64,000 nucleotides of DNA from Branchiostoma floridae (GCF_000003815.2 NC_049990.1:10204601-10268600); one strand, 5' to 3'. Counted from the stretch's first letter, positions 34,659 to 48,599 are shown. Notes: generated by a model from the letters alone, not told the origin. Numbers and translations: made by a program.

Positions 34659-37600
34659 GTATGTAACGCCTCGATGTGTTGTAGCTTTAGGAATGTTCAC
34701 TATTTCATCTGTCATATTTAACCCCGCCATGCCGCTTCTCCCCCATCAAAATCCACTTTACTATATGGTTATGAATTTGCGGGGGTTGAAAGAAGCACCT
34801 GGTAAATTTACGACTGGGAAAACTGGCCATAACAAGGTGAAGTGACGGTCAGGTCTTGATGATAGGTGGTCAGTTGACTTGACTCGGATCGAAAACATCC
34901 TGCAAGCTAGTTTAGAAAATCACAAACACCTGCTTTGAAGCGGCATCTTTTTATGATCACAGGGACGTTTCTCCTCATCAGTTATAGCGTGCATAAGAGG
35001 ATTACGCCGGGAGGTATATATCTCGTTAATCACATGTGTTATGAAGATAGTGGAATGACGAATGTTGGGTCGTAAGATTCTTGATAGGATCTCGGCGCAG
35101 GAAGGGAAAGAGGGTTGGGCTACTTCCGGGTTTTGTATGATTAAGTATCGGAACTACACTAAGCACGTTTCCTGCAAAAAAATCCCCCAGTTTTTAATGA
35201 AACCAGCCATTGTGATTGTACAAAACAGTTACACTAACCAGTATCAGGTGTGTGGTGGTCTTAATTGTTTAATAGCTTAATAGCTTTTAAGTTTTTAGGA
35301 CACACCCACTCTTGACTTTATATATAGAATCTAGGGCTTGTTAAGTACACTACATGTGGAACTGGTAGGGAGAATTCGGCCCTATAATTCTGTAATAACT
35401 GTAACCCACTGACGGTTATCCTGTGCAAATAGTACAGAAACTATGGTAATGTGTAATTAAGTAGTTGCCTGCCTGGGTCATACTTTTCCTTATCACATCA
35501 CATAGCGAGGTTGTTGTGAATTTTTATTGACATGATAAGCTGCCAGGGATAAACATTTTCAGTAAGCTTACCAGCAGTTTATAGTGTTGCCAATTTTACG
35601 AGTGCACGTTTGTCAGCGATTAAATCTCATTTTTGCAGATGCTAGGGAGAACTGTTCTTTGCTTATAGTACCAGTAGTATATATGTAAACTACTTTTCCT
35701 ATCAGGGTTTGAAATGGTAAATATGAAGATTGTTTAATTAGAATTCCTGTTGATGTACTGAATCTTTCAGTATCACTGCACTGTAATTATGTAAACAGTA
35801 ACTGAAAGGTTCATTATGAGTCAGAGATACACAAACCAGTGATACAGTAATATGAATAATACATGCTGTATGATTTATTACCTAGTTTGCAACAACCCCT
35901 TGAGTGTCCCCAGTACTGCAGTAGATCTGATGTGCCGTGTGAAATTGATTATTTGGTTCTTGTAGAGTATCTTGCCATGATGTAGCAAGTATTTGTTTCT
36001 AGAAAATCAAACAATTTCTAATAAATCACTACATGTAGTTTCAAAAAATGAAAATAGGAAACAATATTACAATATTAATAGCAAGAAAGCATATTCTTGT
36101 ACATATAACTTCAGTTGTAAAATTTGTATTCTGGTCAATAGATAAAAATCCCAATGAAAGTATGTGCTGTAAAGAAATAGTGAATGTCCAGTTTACATTA
36201 CAGTAAAGGCCCTTTCTTCTCCAATAGCTTTATCATGCTCTGAAGGCTGCACTGTCATCAAAATAAATTACGTCACTCACTCACAACTCCATTGTTTTGG
36301 TTGTCGAGTAAGAATTATGTTTCTCTAAAGTTCCCATGGAGAGAAAGGCATCCCCAGAGACTAACAAATAAAGCAGGACTGCCCTGCTTGTATGTAACAG
36401 TCACAGCAGGTGGGCAGCTTTGGACAAGTGCACAGCTCAAGTTATTGACACAAGAGCAATATCTGGCAGGCTGCATATGGTATTACCATTTATTGCAGAG
36501 TGAGCGTGTATAGACCGCTGATAGGAAAGACCATGGGACATTCAATAGTGAGGAATACTGGCACACAATTCGCTAGTGTTTGTGTAGGGTGGGATTCGAT
36601 CCTGCAGAAATGTAGTGGTTATGAATGAAGTTACTGTACTGTATAATTTGAGTCCTTGTATCATATTTCAGCCTGGGTGCTTTTGGTAAGACCATGTGGC
36701 TTGAAATGTAGCACACTTTTGATAATATGTGGATATTCATATACATGAAAAGTGTGAGTGTAAAATTAGATCTTGTTTGGTTTGTAGATAAATAATGAAG
36801 AAAGGAGATCTTTCTAAATGATATTTAAGAAAAGGATTTATCAGTGGATCTGTATTATATCTTTATTTAAAGTGGCACTAAATGTTTTATCGTGCAATGT
36901 TGGATATAATTTATGTTGTTATTACTAGTATTCGTATTTGTCAGCAAAGAAGAAAGTTGGAAAACTTAATCAGTTTATGGAAGACATATGGTATGTATTT
37001 CTACTAGGAAAACACTGCAGAATGTACATGTATATGTATACTCAAAGTCAAATACTTTGAAGCACCACAAAAGCGCATATGGTAAAAATCTCTACAGTGC
37101 CTATAGCAAGACAGACGGAACACAATCTCCTTGACGTTCAGAACCACAGCTGTTATTTCTCCCCCCATCCTCTACCATTGCACCAGTTTTATTGAAGAAG
37201 TCAGCAGCAAGCCCTGTTCAGTTTCAATGTTACATGAAATGTCAGCGTGGCATCCAACAGTTGTCTATTAGGAGGCAAGTGCATGCACTGTGGCCCTGCC
37301 TGTTGACATTACACATGGTAGTGTCACTAGTGTCAGGGGGCTGGCTTGAGTTGACATCACGCCCTATGGTAGCTGTATCTTCTTAATGTACATGTACATT
37401 GTATATGTTATGGATTAAAGAATATGTGAAGGATTTGGGATTTCTTTGCTGTTGTTATTTGCATCATTGTATGAAGTGCCACACCAGAAAAATATTGATC
37501 CTGAAGAAGGCGACAGTGGTCGTTGAAAATTTGATCCGTGTATACTTTTGTGTTGGAAGAAAGTTTAGCTTTGTACTATGATGACTACCAACACAGATGA

Positions 37601-39182
37601 GCTTCCATGATTATTTCAGACAAATAAAATAACAGGCAAAAATGTAGTTTAACACTAGCTGACATGTATCTTTGTTTTGTATCCCTTTGAATAGATAGGC
37701 TGCCCCACATACTTTACCTGTCTTCCATTTTGTATAATTTACTGCCTGCATAAAACCTCCAAGGTAGACATGTAGGATGCCTAATGATGCATAAAGTCAT
37801 TAAGACCCCCTATAGAACATGACTTGTCCTGATGGAATATAACAATGTGTTACATGGACACGGCAACCACTTCGTCAACAATGCAACTTGTTTCTGTTTG
37901 CTTTGTAGAGTCTCTGTTAATTCTTGTGCAAATATTGTTAGTGTTTGTTAGTTCAAACAGGTGGAAAGAGAACTGAGTTACTGTAGTATACATACTATGA
38001 ACAACATGAAGAATGAAGATTATGTGGAGCATGAAAATAAGTACCTTGTGAAATATGAATTTTGAGCAATTCTAAAACAAAGAAATCTTAAATTGTTAAG
38101 AATGAGACCTTAACCACCACAATGAGCTTAATAGAAATTTTGTTTGTAACTTCTGTGAACTTGTTTCATATCCTCATTTGGAAAACCGCCCAGAAAAGTT
38201 GCCAGATTTGCCAGATTTTGACTTTCATCTCCAAGCAAACAACCAATCAGAAAGGCCATCATCTCTTAACAAGGTTTTCAATAAACAATGTATTTGACCT
38301 TTTCCAACAAGACCTTGTTTCATGTCCTTATTTGGAAATTTGCCCAGAAAAAAATGCTGACATTTGCAGGAAACTAGGAGAAAGGACAACGGTTGAGATT
38401 TCCCAATCAGCGAAGGTCTCACTGGGACCAGGTGCACTTACTCTCGCTTAAAACCCCCTAAGTAGTAAATGGGCCCTTTCTTTATCGGTACCTTAAGGGA
38501 AAATAGTGAAACTGTAAAATTCAGATAAAAAGGCTACAGCGAGGTAATATCTAATTGAATGACGCACATACATAACCAATCATAACAGCAATATGCATTT
38601 ACCTCAGGTATGTACATCACAAGTATTACTATTAGAAGATTAAAGCCACAAGCTGAAAATATGGTTTGTATCATGCATACAGAAATATTTTTGTACCTTT
38701 GAAAAATCATATTTGCTCAAATACTTAAAGCAACCAACAATGTGCTGTGAGATCCTATGCTAAAAATTAAATATGCTAAAAAAAGTATTTGGCTATACTA
38801 TTGGGTAAGAGATATCCTGGTTCTTGTTTTTGCCATAATACTGTAGGGGGTTAATTTATTTAGCTCAGACACAGTATCTAGCTAGTAGATCTAGACATAA
38901 CATGTTTAATGCACACTCACTCTTTGTTGTAATCTTTAGCCATGCTAAAGACCAGGTTGTTATCAAAACAAGGTGTGTCCAAGGGCATCTAAAGATACAC
39001 ATCTCAGAAGGACCTTAAAAACACTGCTTTTCAATGCATTCTTTTTTCGTCATACTCTATTTAACTTTTGAACATGTTTTCAGTGCAAGAGAATGAATAT
39101 GCCATGACTTAATGATAGAGTATTAAATCACAATCAGCTAAAGGTTAGTGTCTGTTGTACAAGTAATATGCACACTACGATG
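34659..39182 (+). other. Probable long intron, no exon recognised
   Basis: AT-rich sequence with only short, unsupported open frames. No inverted-repeat element as clear as those elsewhere in the window was found here. Confidence 0.35.
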
Positions 39183-39637
39183 CAGGGCTCGAAATATTTT
39201 TTCTATTACCTGTAATGTTGCAAATTGTCATAAATATTCAGCAAATATTTGAGTCTTACCTTACTACTACTACTTACTACAAAATAAGCATTATAACTTT
39301 GTTAATTACAATAATCATTCATGATGCCAAGCTGGAAATATTTCACCTAGCAAAATTATCAGTTGCCTATGACCAGGCGTTCATACCAGAATGTTCATTC
39401 ACGAATCAGGACTCACACAGGCGCAGGACTAATTCACGAATCTTGGCATGAATGGTCAGAATCCAACGCTCTGGGGTCGATCCTGTTCCGCTGATCCACC
39501 TCGGACCCAGCAGATCCAATTTGGATTAATCTGGTGCCTGGGTGAATCCAAATTCGTGAATCTTGGCTGAAATAGGATCTATATTTCCCTTGGAATCTTT
39601 TTACATCTGCAAAATGTAGATGATGTTTCGAGCCCTG
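39183..39637. mobile_element. hAT-like MITE (455 bp)
   Basis: The left end is CAGGGCTCGAAATATTTTTT. The right end on the other strand is CAGGGCTCGAAACATCATCT. The CAGGG start resembles hAT termini. The adjacent 8-mers (CTACGATG and CTAGTGCT) match only partly, so the target duplication is degraded or absent. TTCACGAATC-type words recur inside. The LINE at 39656 inserted four bases from its right end. Confidence 0.55.
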
Positions 39638-39655
39638 CTAGTGCTATGCATGTTT

Positions 39656-41735
39656 TTTTTTTTTTTTTTATTTTTTTTAAACATTTTATTCATAAATCAA
39701 AATAAATAAGTTACAAAAACAGTGAACCATCCATCCACAAGTATGAAATAATAAAAATAATACAACCAATAAGTAAGAAATAATATAGTAACTTCAAGAG
39801 CATAACGTTCCCCATTTGCCCCGGTGTTTCAGCAGTTTTTCCCTCCTTGTTGCAATAGAATATTCAACTTTGTGGAAGAAATTAATATAATTTAGAAAAG
39901 AATGAAAGTTAACATGATTGGCCTTTCTACTTTTATAGATACACATTTTGGCAAGTACAATAACAAGATTGCCTATTTTGGGGGCGTCTGAATGCAAATT
40001 ACCAAAAATAACATTAAAAGCATTGAGGTGAAGTTTTAACCCTGTCTTCTGTTGAAACCAATTTTGAATGTTTTGCCAAAAGGAAACTAAATTAGGACAA
40101 TCCCAAAAGACATGTTGGTACGTTTCTTCTTCTGCGTGGCAAAAGGAACATAGTGGACTGTCTATACATTTCCAAATGTACAATAACCTATTTGTTGGTA
40201 AGAATTTATGTACAATTCTATATTGGAAAAATCTTGTGGTTGGGTCTATTGTGCAGTGGATAATGGAAGTATAGACTTGTCTCCAGGGGATTGGGGTGTC
40301 AAAGAGGTACAGCCATGACAACTGAACATTATGTGACACATCTATCAACTTGTAAGACATTAAAAAGAACTTATACATACTTTTGTTAATCTTAATATTC
40401 TTAAGCCATGTACTATCATATTGATCTGGAATACAAGTAAAAGGATGAGGTGACTCAAGCAAACTAGCCTTCCATTTTGAAGGAATTGCAGTGTAGAGCT
40501 GCAAGTACTGGAGGGGGCTACAAACATTACTATATTTCATACAGAATTGATTATATGACATTAAGGAACAATCTGAATTTAAAACATCATTTATAAGCAA
40601 AATACCTCTATTCAAAAATGAACTTAAAAAGAAAGGTTTCCCTCCAATAACAATATTAGAATTCATACACAGTAATTGTTGCCTGACTTCAGCTGGAGTT
40701 GTGGGGGTCTTGTGCTGATATTGGTACCATGCATTTGCAATATCAGATAGAAATGGGTTTAGCTTGAAATACTGTAAGCTATTCAACTGCAAGAAAGGTA
40801 ATAGTTCAAATCCAACAGAAAGATATAAACCTAATGACCAGGAGGTGAACCAATCAGGGTTAAAATATAATTTTGGCATCCATGACGCCTTAATAGTGAG
40901 TGCAAAGGCGTATAAATTAATTAAATTCAGACCGCCATTATCAATTGAATTGTAAATAGTTTTCCTGCTTACTCTTTCAGGACCCCCATTCCAAATAAAG
41001 TAGAATATTTTCTTCTCATAAAGGTCAAAGAAAGACTTACTCGGGTTGGGGAGTACCTGGAAAAGATTAGTGAATTGGGAAACAATCAAAGAATTTATAA
41101 CTGTGACTTTTCCAAACAATGATAATCTTTTCCCTTTCCAGGGGAACAACAATCTATCCAATTTTGCTAAACGTGGCTCAAAATTACAATTAACAATGGA
41201 ATCTAGATCCTGAGGTATATATATTCCTAAAAGGTTAACATCACCATCAACCCATTGAATGGGTAGATGTGTAGGTAGTTTAAACTTTCTGTTTTTTAAA
41301 GAACCAATTTTGAGTATTTTGCACTTATCAAAATTCAAAGACAAACCAGAAAGTAACGAGAAACTGTCTAAATCTTCAATTAGGGCATAGAAGGATGCTA
41401 AATTGGGAGCAAAGGGGAAATTGGTATCATCTGCATATTGTGAAATTTTAAAGGGTCTTCCATGAATAGATAAACCAGTCAAGTTTTGATTACTACGAAT
41501 CTTAATGGCTAACAATTCTACAACAATAATAAATAAATAGGGGCTTAGGGGACAACCTTGTCTCACACCACGGTATAAGGAAAAGGAATTTGACAAATAG
41601 CCATTATTTAACACAGAACTTGTAATATTAGAGTACAAGGTTTTCACCCAAGCTATAAACTGCGGGCCGAAGTTAAAAAATTGTAATGCTTTTAACATGA
41701 AATCCCATCGTACAGAATCAAAGGCTTTTTGAAAA
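39656..41735 (-). mobile_element. Recent 5'-truncated LINE insertion with 14-bp target duplication
   Basis: TGCTATGCATGTTT occurs at 39642-39655 and again at 41736-41749, exactly flanking the element. The + strand left side is a T-rich tract, which is the poly(A) tail of a minus-strand element; GAATAAAATG lies just before it. The right edge cuts into the reverse transcriptase at KAFDSVRWDF, the classic result of incomplete target-primed reverse transcription. The coding sequence is undamaged, so the insertion is young. Confidence 0.92.
39794..41735 (-). CDS. Reverse transcriptase ORF2 C-terminal part of the LINE (5'-truncated)
   Basis: An open frame runs from the truncation point to a TAA-side stop at 39794, with 634 codons after its first internal ATG at 41698. 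It begins inside the reverse transcriptase domain (KAFDSVRWDF), continues with GVRQGCPLSPYLFIIVVELL and the catalytic YADD in ISQYADDTNF, and has the thumb region and a C-terminal zinc-binding region (SPLCSFCHAEEETYQHVFWDC) of the zf-RVT type. That layout fits L1/Tx1-like ORF2. The endonuclease domain and the first part of the polymerase are missing, so the copy is not autonomous. Confidence 0.88.
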
Positions 41736-42461
41736 TGCTATGCATGTTTAGAAACAGTACACTTCGTTTAATCTTAGATGTAAAGTTTTATAAACACTCC
41801 TTCTATACCCTCCCCTATTGATCCATACTACTACTAGAGCAGAACAGCACTTTAGCAAGAGTATAACTCAACAAAGGTTTATTGACACTGTGGATATGTT
41901 CAGGTTTGGTGGCTGTGGTGTGTCAAGTTCGCAGGATGTGGACTTTAATGCCTGCCTCGCATAGTTTCAGTATGACGCATTGTTGAAACTAGATGAGGTA
42001 CATGTGGTTACCAACGTAGGGTAAGATTTAGGGCATGGTACCTTGTATGTTTAGGGATGGATCACGTACAGTTTTGGGGGTTATGTTGAATCAATGTGTG
42101 AAAATGTGTGTGTGAATTTTGTGGACAAATTTTTTTAACTTGTAAAGATGCTTTGATTTGAAGTTTGAAAGCCTAGAATTAATACAAGAAATGCTGTAAG
42201 GAAGTTATTCTTAATTGCTTTAATCATTAATGTTCTTATGGGATTGTGATTGTGATACAGTATTCTTTGTGTGTTGACATACATGTAGTATTACCAGAAG
42301 CTAAACGGTACCAAAATATTTTTACAATACTTCTGTTTCCTGTTTTTCCTGCATAGTTATTTGTACAGGTTCGTTTTGTTTTGTGTATAATATACTGTAC
42401 TTCCACATTAAGTTAGACCAATGTCAGAAATAGTGTGTCCAGTATTTTTCTATCGTAAATG

Positions 42462-42804
42462 CCTAGGAAAATGTTGTGTTTCCTGTTTCATTCCTGAAAA
42501 AAATCAGGGACGGTAGGCAGGGATATATCTTTTTTTTAAGAACTATAGTAACACAATACAGTTTAATAAGGCAAAACTGAAATGCATGAGGAAACTTATG
42601 CTTTCAATTTCAAACTGTGGATACATTTATCCTTCATTAGATAGGACGAGCTGGTACTTTACTTTAATAGGAAGCAGGCTGAATACAAATTCTAACTGGA
42701 AAGTATATTACTACACTGCCCACTCAAAAAAAGGCGCTAGATTGGGTCGGCAGGTTTTTCTAGGGTAGGTAGGGAAACAGGAAACGCAACATTTTTTCCC
42801 TAGG
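42462..42804. mobile_element. Inverted-repeat MITE (about 340 bp)
   Basis: The left end CCTAGGAAAATGTTGTGTTT, followed by CCTGTTTC, is matched on the other strand from 42804 by CCTAGGGAAAAAATGTTGCG and TTTCCTGTTTC. The arms differ by small indels, so the copy is old. The edges and target duplication are uncertain. Confidence 0.55.
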
Positions 42805-44460
42805 CCTAAGATGGCTGTATTTTCCTGCCACCTAGTAATGGAGCTCTAAGTGCAGTGTTTCAAAATAACCACTTATGAAGCACTTCAAGTTCAAATATTT
42901 CTTGCCTTACACATTCCCTACATAGACATTATGTACCTAATGTCAGAATACACTATAACTGCATTTCTGTTACCTGTGCTTTGCAGGGACTTTATTTTGG
43001 GCAGAAAATACCGTCAGTTCTACCTCCTTGGTTCTATGTAGTGTGTAGTATCCTCCTGCTATGAAATATAAGAAATTTCAAATGCAACCAATAGCCAACC
43101 ATCATTATAGCTAAAGGTTAGAATGTGTAAACAAACATGTCGAAAGTTTTGCCCGCTAAGTTAGACTTAACTCAAACAAACATCAAACGAGACGGCAGCA
43201 CAGGAATGGCGTAGGTGTGTGTTTGTTTGGGGGTCTAAATTAGCGTTTGTTTCCATTTGTTTCATGAGGTCATAGTTGTGACCTCATGATGCAGATCCAG
43301 AGAAAGCAAAACATGTTAATTAATGGTACTTTCATGGAACTCCTATACATTTGTAGATCTATATGCTTGACATTCAGATTTTAACTTGGCACATACATGT
43401 ACATGTACGTGAAAGATATCTAACAAATATGAATATCCTCCTATTACCATGTGCTGCTGCTGACAATGTGCTGGATTTGTGAGATATTACATCATTTTGA
43501 TTGATGTACAAATTATGTGCATTTGTCAGGTGTTTATAATTCATGACAAAAATATCTTGATCACATTCTGATACAAAAACTGTATCTCATAGTCAGTTTC
43601 ATGAAATACCCTCTTTTCTAATGGAAATACAATGTATATTTACCATTTAGGAATAGAAGATTTATTTAATCAAATTTCCAGTACCAAAACAAAGCCTTTA
43701 GGCAGGCCGTCTTGTAATAACTTGTAGTCAGTAGAACACAAAGTGAAGGATTTGGTATGGAATTAAGGCTGACAGTGTAGAGGTCTCAGGCAGACAGGGA
43801 TGCCCTCTTCCAGCTGTCTTTCCTGTCTCCAAGGGACTGCTTTCATATAACATCTGGATCATTTATATCAATTTGTGAGAAACCATGGTCGTAATGTTGT
43901 TTGAGTAATATTGCTGCAGTTTTCTGCTGACTGCTAGGGGGCAAATACAGTACAGTACTGTACTTTCATGGCAGAGATGGCTTAGGTACACATATTACAT
44001 GTTTAAAGGGTCATTTCTCAGTTTCACCCCAAATAAACTTAAAACAATGATGATTCTAGCAAACAGTATGTTTTCTAATATTACCACTGAGCCCAATGAT
44101 AATAGTATAACTCAAAAATTGAATTTGCATAATGATGATAAAGTCATAGATTAGTTACATCTTGATCAATCAAAGTGAATTATAGAGCAATGTTTTTAGA
44201 TTAATTGTAATCATATGAATCAAATATTATGATATATGGCTTTCCCTAAAGATCTGTTCACATGTTATCATATCGAGATCCATCAATAATGTAGTATAAT
44301 TTAAAACTTATGTTGGCCAGAGGAATTATATAACATAGCATGGGACAAATAAAAGTGACATGAATATTTATGACAACAGTAACAATAATGGGCACATGAT
44401 GTCTGCACAATTTCATTCTGATCCTTCTTGATGCAAAATCAACGATGACAGGACAGCTAA
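42805..44460 (+). other. AT-rich probable intron
   Basis: No exon or clear element was seen. The only local feature is a short hairpin, GAGGTCATAGTTGTGACCTC, at about 43266-43285. Confidence 0.3.
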
Positions 44461-44692
44461 ATATCGTTTGACGTTTCTCGAGGGAAAGATCCCAGACAAC
44501 GTCACACTGGCGGTATTTACCATGGCGCCTGATGCGTGATTCGACTCCAAACTTTGCTAACGAATTGCGTTATAATTGGATTTCCGTCCCGAAGACTGGG
44601 TAGGGTCGGCCTACGCTTTATGATGTCATCTTTTACGTGGGGATGTCTTTCTGTGACACAAGAGGAGTTCTTCCTATCCTACCCATTCCGCC

Positions 44693-44794
44693 ATGCAGAA
44701 CTGTGGGACTGTTGTGTCCTTCATACAGTCCTTCTGTCCACAGCGACCCTTGTCCAATAGTCCCTCGAGAAAGTGTGTCATCCTTGGAGGAAGG
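44693..44794 (+). CDS. Possible alternative first coding exon
   Basis: An ATG in a CCGCCATGC context opens 34 codons (MQNCGTVVSFIQSFCPQRPL, then SNSPSRKCVILGGR) and ends in phase 0 at AGG|GTAAGA. The 200 bases upstream are GC-richer and promoter-like (GACGTTTCTCGAG, GCGGTATTTACCATGGCGCC). It could splice in frame to the exon at 50318 and so be an alternative start of the same gene. There is no family resemblance to support it, so it stays tentative. Confidence 0.25.
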
Positions 44795-45939
44795 GTAAGA
44801 GTTTTTACTGAGTTTTTCAATATCATCTTCATGTTGATGATATACTTGCACACAGGTGGTATGCTAAAATGTATAATGTGTAACACAGTAGACTGATGAT
44901 TCTTGATATTGAAGACCATTTTTTTTATTATCTCTAAATAATTTTTTTGACTTGGTAATTTATTTGTGACCTTGACAGGTCAAATCCCTTTGCTGTGATC
45001 AAATTAGAAAATCTGTTTTTTGTTGGGCATCAGTCATTTCATTGTCTGAAGATAGGGTATTTTACAAGCAGCTGACACAGTTAGAATGGCATAGATATAA
45101 CCAACCAGTTGCTTTTGGGAATTTCCAAATGTACATGACATTATATGTGTAATGTTGTCTGTAATTTAAATGTGTGTATAAGGGATCACATTTGGCTCTT
45201 GTGTTCTCATGTCACTTGTGAAATTGACACTGGCAGATGTAAGAACCTGATCTGATTGTGAATCAAACCTGTATACAGATAAAAAATGACGATAAAGAAG
45301 ACATTTATGATAGTCACATTGACATAGATTTGAATTGCTTAAATTTTTTTTGTATACTGTAGATTGCCACCTTGGATAATGACATATTGGTAATGATTAT
45401 CTCAAAGAAAGGTTTCCTCTTGATATTTCTCCTTAAGATTAATGTCAATTTGAGTACAAAGCAGTATGAGGCTATCCCTAGATATTATTGAATGTCATAA
45501 TTTATTCAGGTAACCAGGTGATTTGAAATGACATCATGGTTATATTTGTAGATGACGACTTAGATGAGTCCCTGGAGATTTATCTTTTACGTAGGAGTCA
45601 ATGCCACATAGTAATGTTTAATTCATAGTAATTGGCATACATATACATTTGTAGCCATATAATGTCATGTCCACAAGCAGTTTGACTGTCTGGTGTACCT
45701 GTAGGACCAGTTAGGGGGCGCCCTTAAATGCTTTGTATGCAGAGCACAGCAAACAGACAGATGTACAAGTGTGCTGAGAGAAACATGACAGGACGGGAGG
45801 TGGCCTCAGCCTGACTGTCAGCAAAAAATAAACAAAGTTGTGATTGGTAATTGACAAACTTGTGCACTAGATCATTGATAAAGAATGTCATGATGTCAAG
45901 CTGTATTCAGATTGTAACTTATATTGACATGTGCAAAAG

Positions 45940-46170
45940 TGTTCCATAAAATGTAGACTCTCAACATGAAACAAACATTGCTATCCTATCAAAAATAGTC
46001 ACTTAGATTGAAGGGTGCAAAATTGTCCTATGAAAAATAGACAAGAGATTAAGTGTCCTATGAAGGTTTATAAACTGAAAGATGTGAAAAAAGTGTCCTA
46101 CAAAGAATAGAACCTGAAACTGAAAGGTACAAAATAATCTGATATCATTAGAAAGTTACAATGAAAGGTC
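45940..46170. repeat. Diverged tandem repeat, period about 60 bp
   Basis: Blocks of the type GTCCTATGAAAAATAGAC, with GAAAGGTGCAAAA-like spacers, recur four times with substitutions and indels (for example at about 46024, 46050 and 46092). No coding potential was seen. Confidence 0.4.
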
Positions 46171-47200
46171 TAAAAGTGTTGTTTGATTTGATGCCCATCA
46201 TCTGTACTACATTTTTTAATCTACATTCAACTGTACTACCTGCAAACAAGCTAAGGATGGTCTGTTTCTGAATGATCAGTACCGTGTATGGTTGCTCTCT
46301 GGGCCATCGTTGTGTGGTCCTGCAAAGTTCAAGCCCTGTGCTAACATCAGGGTAGCACTGTACTCAGTCCGCTGTACTCTACCATATGGCCATTATACCG
46401 ACCAACCTAGCGGAACTAGCAAAAACAAATCTTCTGCCCACCTGAAACAAACTTTCCTCCCATCTCAACACAAAGGTTACATGTCTGGCTGGCTATACAA
46501 ATGTAGATATTTGTTTTGCGGAAAGTTCTTGTTGCAAACTATGTTTGAAAAGTTCATTATTAGTATTATCCCTTTCTTGAACAAAATGTGTCATTTATCT
46601 CTGAAAATGGTTGTCATTTGACCTTTCCTATTTCTGGTTTACCTGGTAGTATTAAGATTTTGACAGGTTTTCATTACAGTGAATTTGTAATACTGGCAAA
46701 GAGATGTCTTCATTTGTGTCAAGACCCCCTGCAAAGTCATATTGTTACAGCTGACATCATTAGGAAGAGGTATCTCTGCAACAGAGAAGCCACTTTGGTG
46801 GAAGAGTCCATCGTGAAATATGGGGTGGTGAACAGAACAAAAATTTTGTGCTGATGATCATGAAGTTTCCCAAACAGACACCCTGTGTGGAGGCCTGGAG
46901 GACCTGTGGTTTGATACCTGGGGTTTTGATTAGTAAGCATAAACTGAGGTATGAAATCCCTAAGCACAGATGGTGACCAGGAATCAGGATGGTGAATACA
47001 AAATTTATGTCTCCATGAGACCCTAGCCAGGATTCCAGACCCCCAGCCGAATCTCAACATCTATCAAGCAGGGTCTAACTCAGTTGGCCTGTGTATGGAC
47101 GGTGTAGGCCCTGGAAACAGTCTGGCAACCAAGCTACCAGGAGCAAGGACGGAAATTTTCTCATCTGTCGAAAAAATATGAATGTCATGATGACAGGAAA

Positions 47201-48555
47201 GAGGGTCTGCATGGGGGGTCCTGACAACGCTTTACGCTAAATTCGGGACGGTCGGCAACGCTTTACGTTAAATTAGAAGGCCGGCAACGTTTTACGCTAA
47301 ATTCAGAAAGACTGGCAACGGTTTACGCTAAATTCTGGAAGGCTGGCAACACTCGACGGAGGCGGGGGCATTGGAAGATTGTCATTTTTACTCTCTGAAA
47401 CACTACTTTTTGCATTTTGAAGGGACATTTGCGCTGGCATACAAAGTTAAATTGCATATCTAATTAAGATTCTCAGGGGTTCAGCGTAAGCTTTTGAGGG
47501 TGACGCCACCCAACATATTTTTGCCATGTCAAGCGCCGAAGGCGTCGCAAGGAAAGTCCAGGAAATTTTTTTAATCCTGACCTCCTGAAACGCCATTTCT
47601 TTAGTTTTTTCTAGGCGAAATTATGCTGGCTAATATATAAAGCTAAGTTAAATGACATTTCTATCAGCAAAAAAGGTATTTGAGGTTGACATGTCAAATC
47701 CCCCAACATATTTGCAGCATTTCGAGCACCGAAGGCGCGAGGCGGCACAAGGGAAGACCATGAATATTTTGAAATCTTGACCCTCTAAAATGATATTTCC
47801 TGCATTTTGATGGGAAAATTTTGCTGGTAGACTGAGATAACTTCAATGATAATAGATAATTTCTATTAGCAAAAAAGGTTTGTTAAGGCGAGACCACGAT
47901 ACATATTTTACCAAGTCGATGACCGAAGGTGAAGACAAGAGAGGTCCGGTGAAATTTTGAAATCTTGACCCTCTTTAAAATGATATTTCCTGCAGTTTGA
48001 TGGGCAAATTTTGCTGGCAGACTTGGCTAACTTCAATGACATTTCTATTTGCAAAAGAGGTCTTTGAGTTTTGACTCATGCCCCAACATATTTTCAGCAT
48101 TTCGAGCGCCTAAGGCGCAAGGCGTCGCAAGGGAGGACCATGACCAGACTAAGCTTGCTAACTTTAATTACATTTCTATTAGCAAAAAAAGGTTTTTGAG
48201 GGAGAGGCCCCCCGATGTATATTTTTACCATGTCGATGAGCGAAGGTGAAAGGAGCAGCAAGGGAGGGCCAGCGAAATTTTGAAATCTTGATCCTCAGAA
48301 TCGCAATTTCCTGTGTTTTTGAGGGGCTAAATTTACTGGTAGACTACGCTTCAACTTACGAATTTTGTGAGGCCAGGCTACGATTTACGGGTAATTTTTA
48401 GGCTCGATTACGCTTTACGTGAAATACACTGGCTACGATTTACGGTAAATTTTCCTTCCTCACTACGAATTACGTGAAATAAAATAGCTTCGCTACGAAT
48501 TACAGGAAATTAAAAGGCCTGCCTACGTCTTACGGAAAAGAGCATGCAGACCCTC
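47201..48555. mobile_element. 1355-bp non-autonomous DNA element with internal arrays and 6-bp duplication
   Basis: The ends are GAGGGTCTGCATG (47201-47213) and its exact complement (48543-48555). AGGAAA is duplicated directly outside both ends (47195-47200 and 48556-48561). Inside each end sits a short array of about 30-bp units (left: AACGCTTTACGCTAAATT, four copies; right: CTACGATTTACGGTAAAT-like, about six copies), which look like subterminal protein-binding repeats. The centre is a tandem array, described separately. There is no transposase frame. The superfamily is undetermined. Confidence 0.8.
47349..48345. repeat. Tandem array of about 190-bp units inside the 47.2-kb element
   Basis: About six units start near 47349, 47530, 47717, 47911, 48103 and 48233. 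A unit contains a GAGCGCCGAAGGCG-type start, then GAAATTTTGAAATCTTGACC, then ATGATATTTCCTGCATTTTG, then TTTTGCTGGTAGACT, then ACATTTCTATTAGCAAAAAA. Alternate units start with CGAGCGCC or CGATGAGC variants, suggesting a dimeric higher-order repeat. The fifth unit has an internal deletion. Confidence 0.75.
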
Positions 48556-48599
48556 AGGAAAGGAAAATTTATTTAGGTCCGCTAAAGAATGACAGATTC

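Noticed and set aside
46292..46621. 109-codon + strand open frame
   Set aside because: No splice signals at the edges and no recognisable protein pattern; probably chance.
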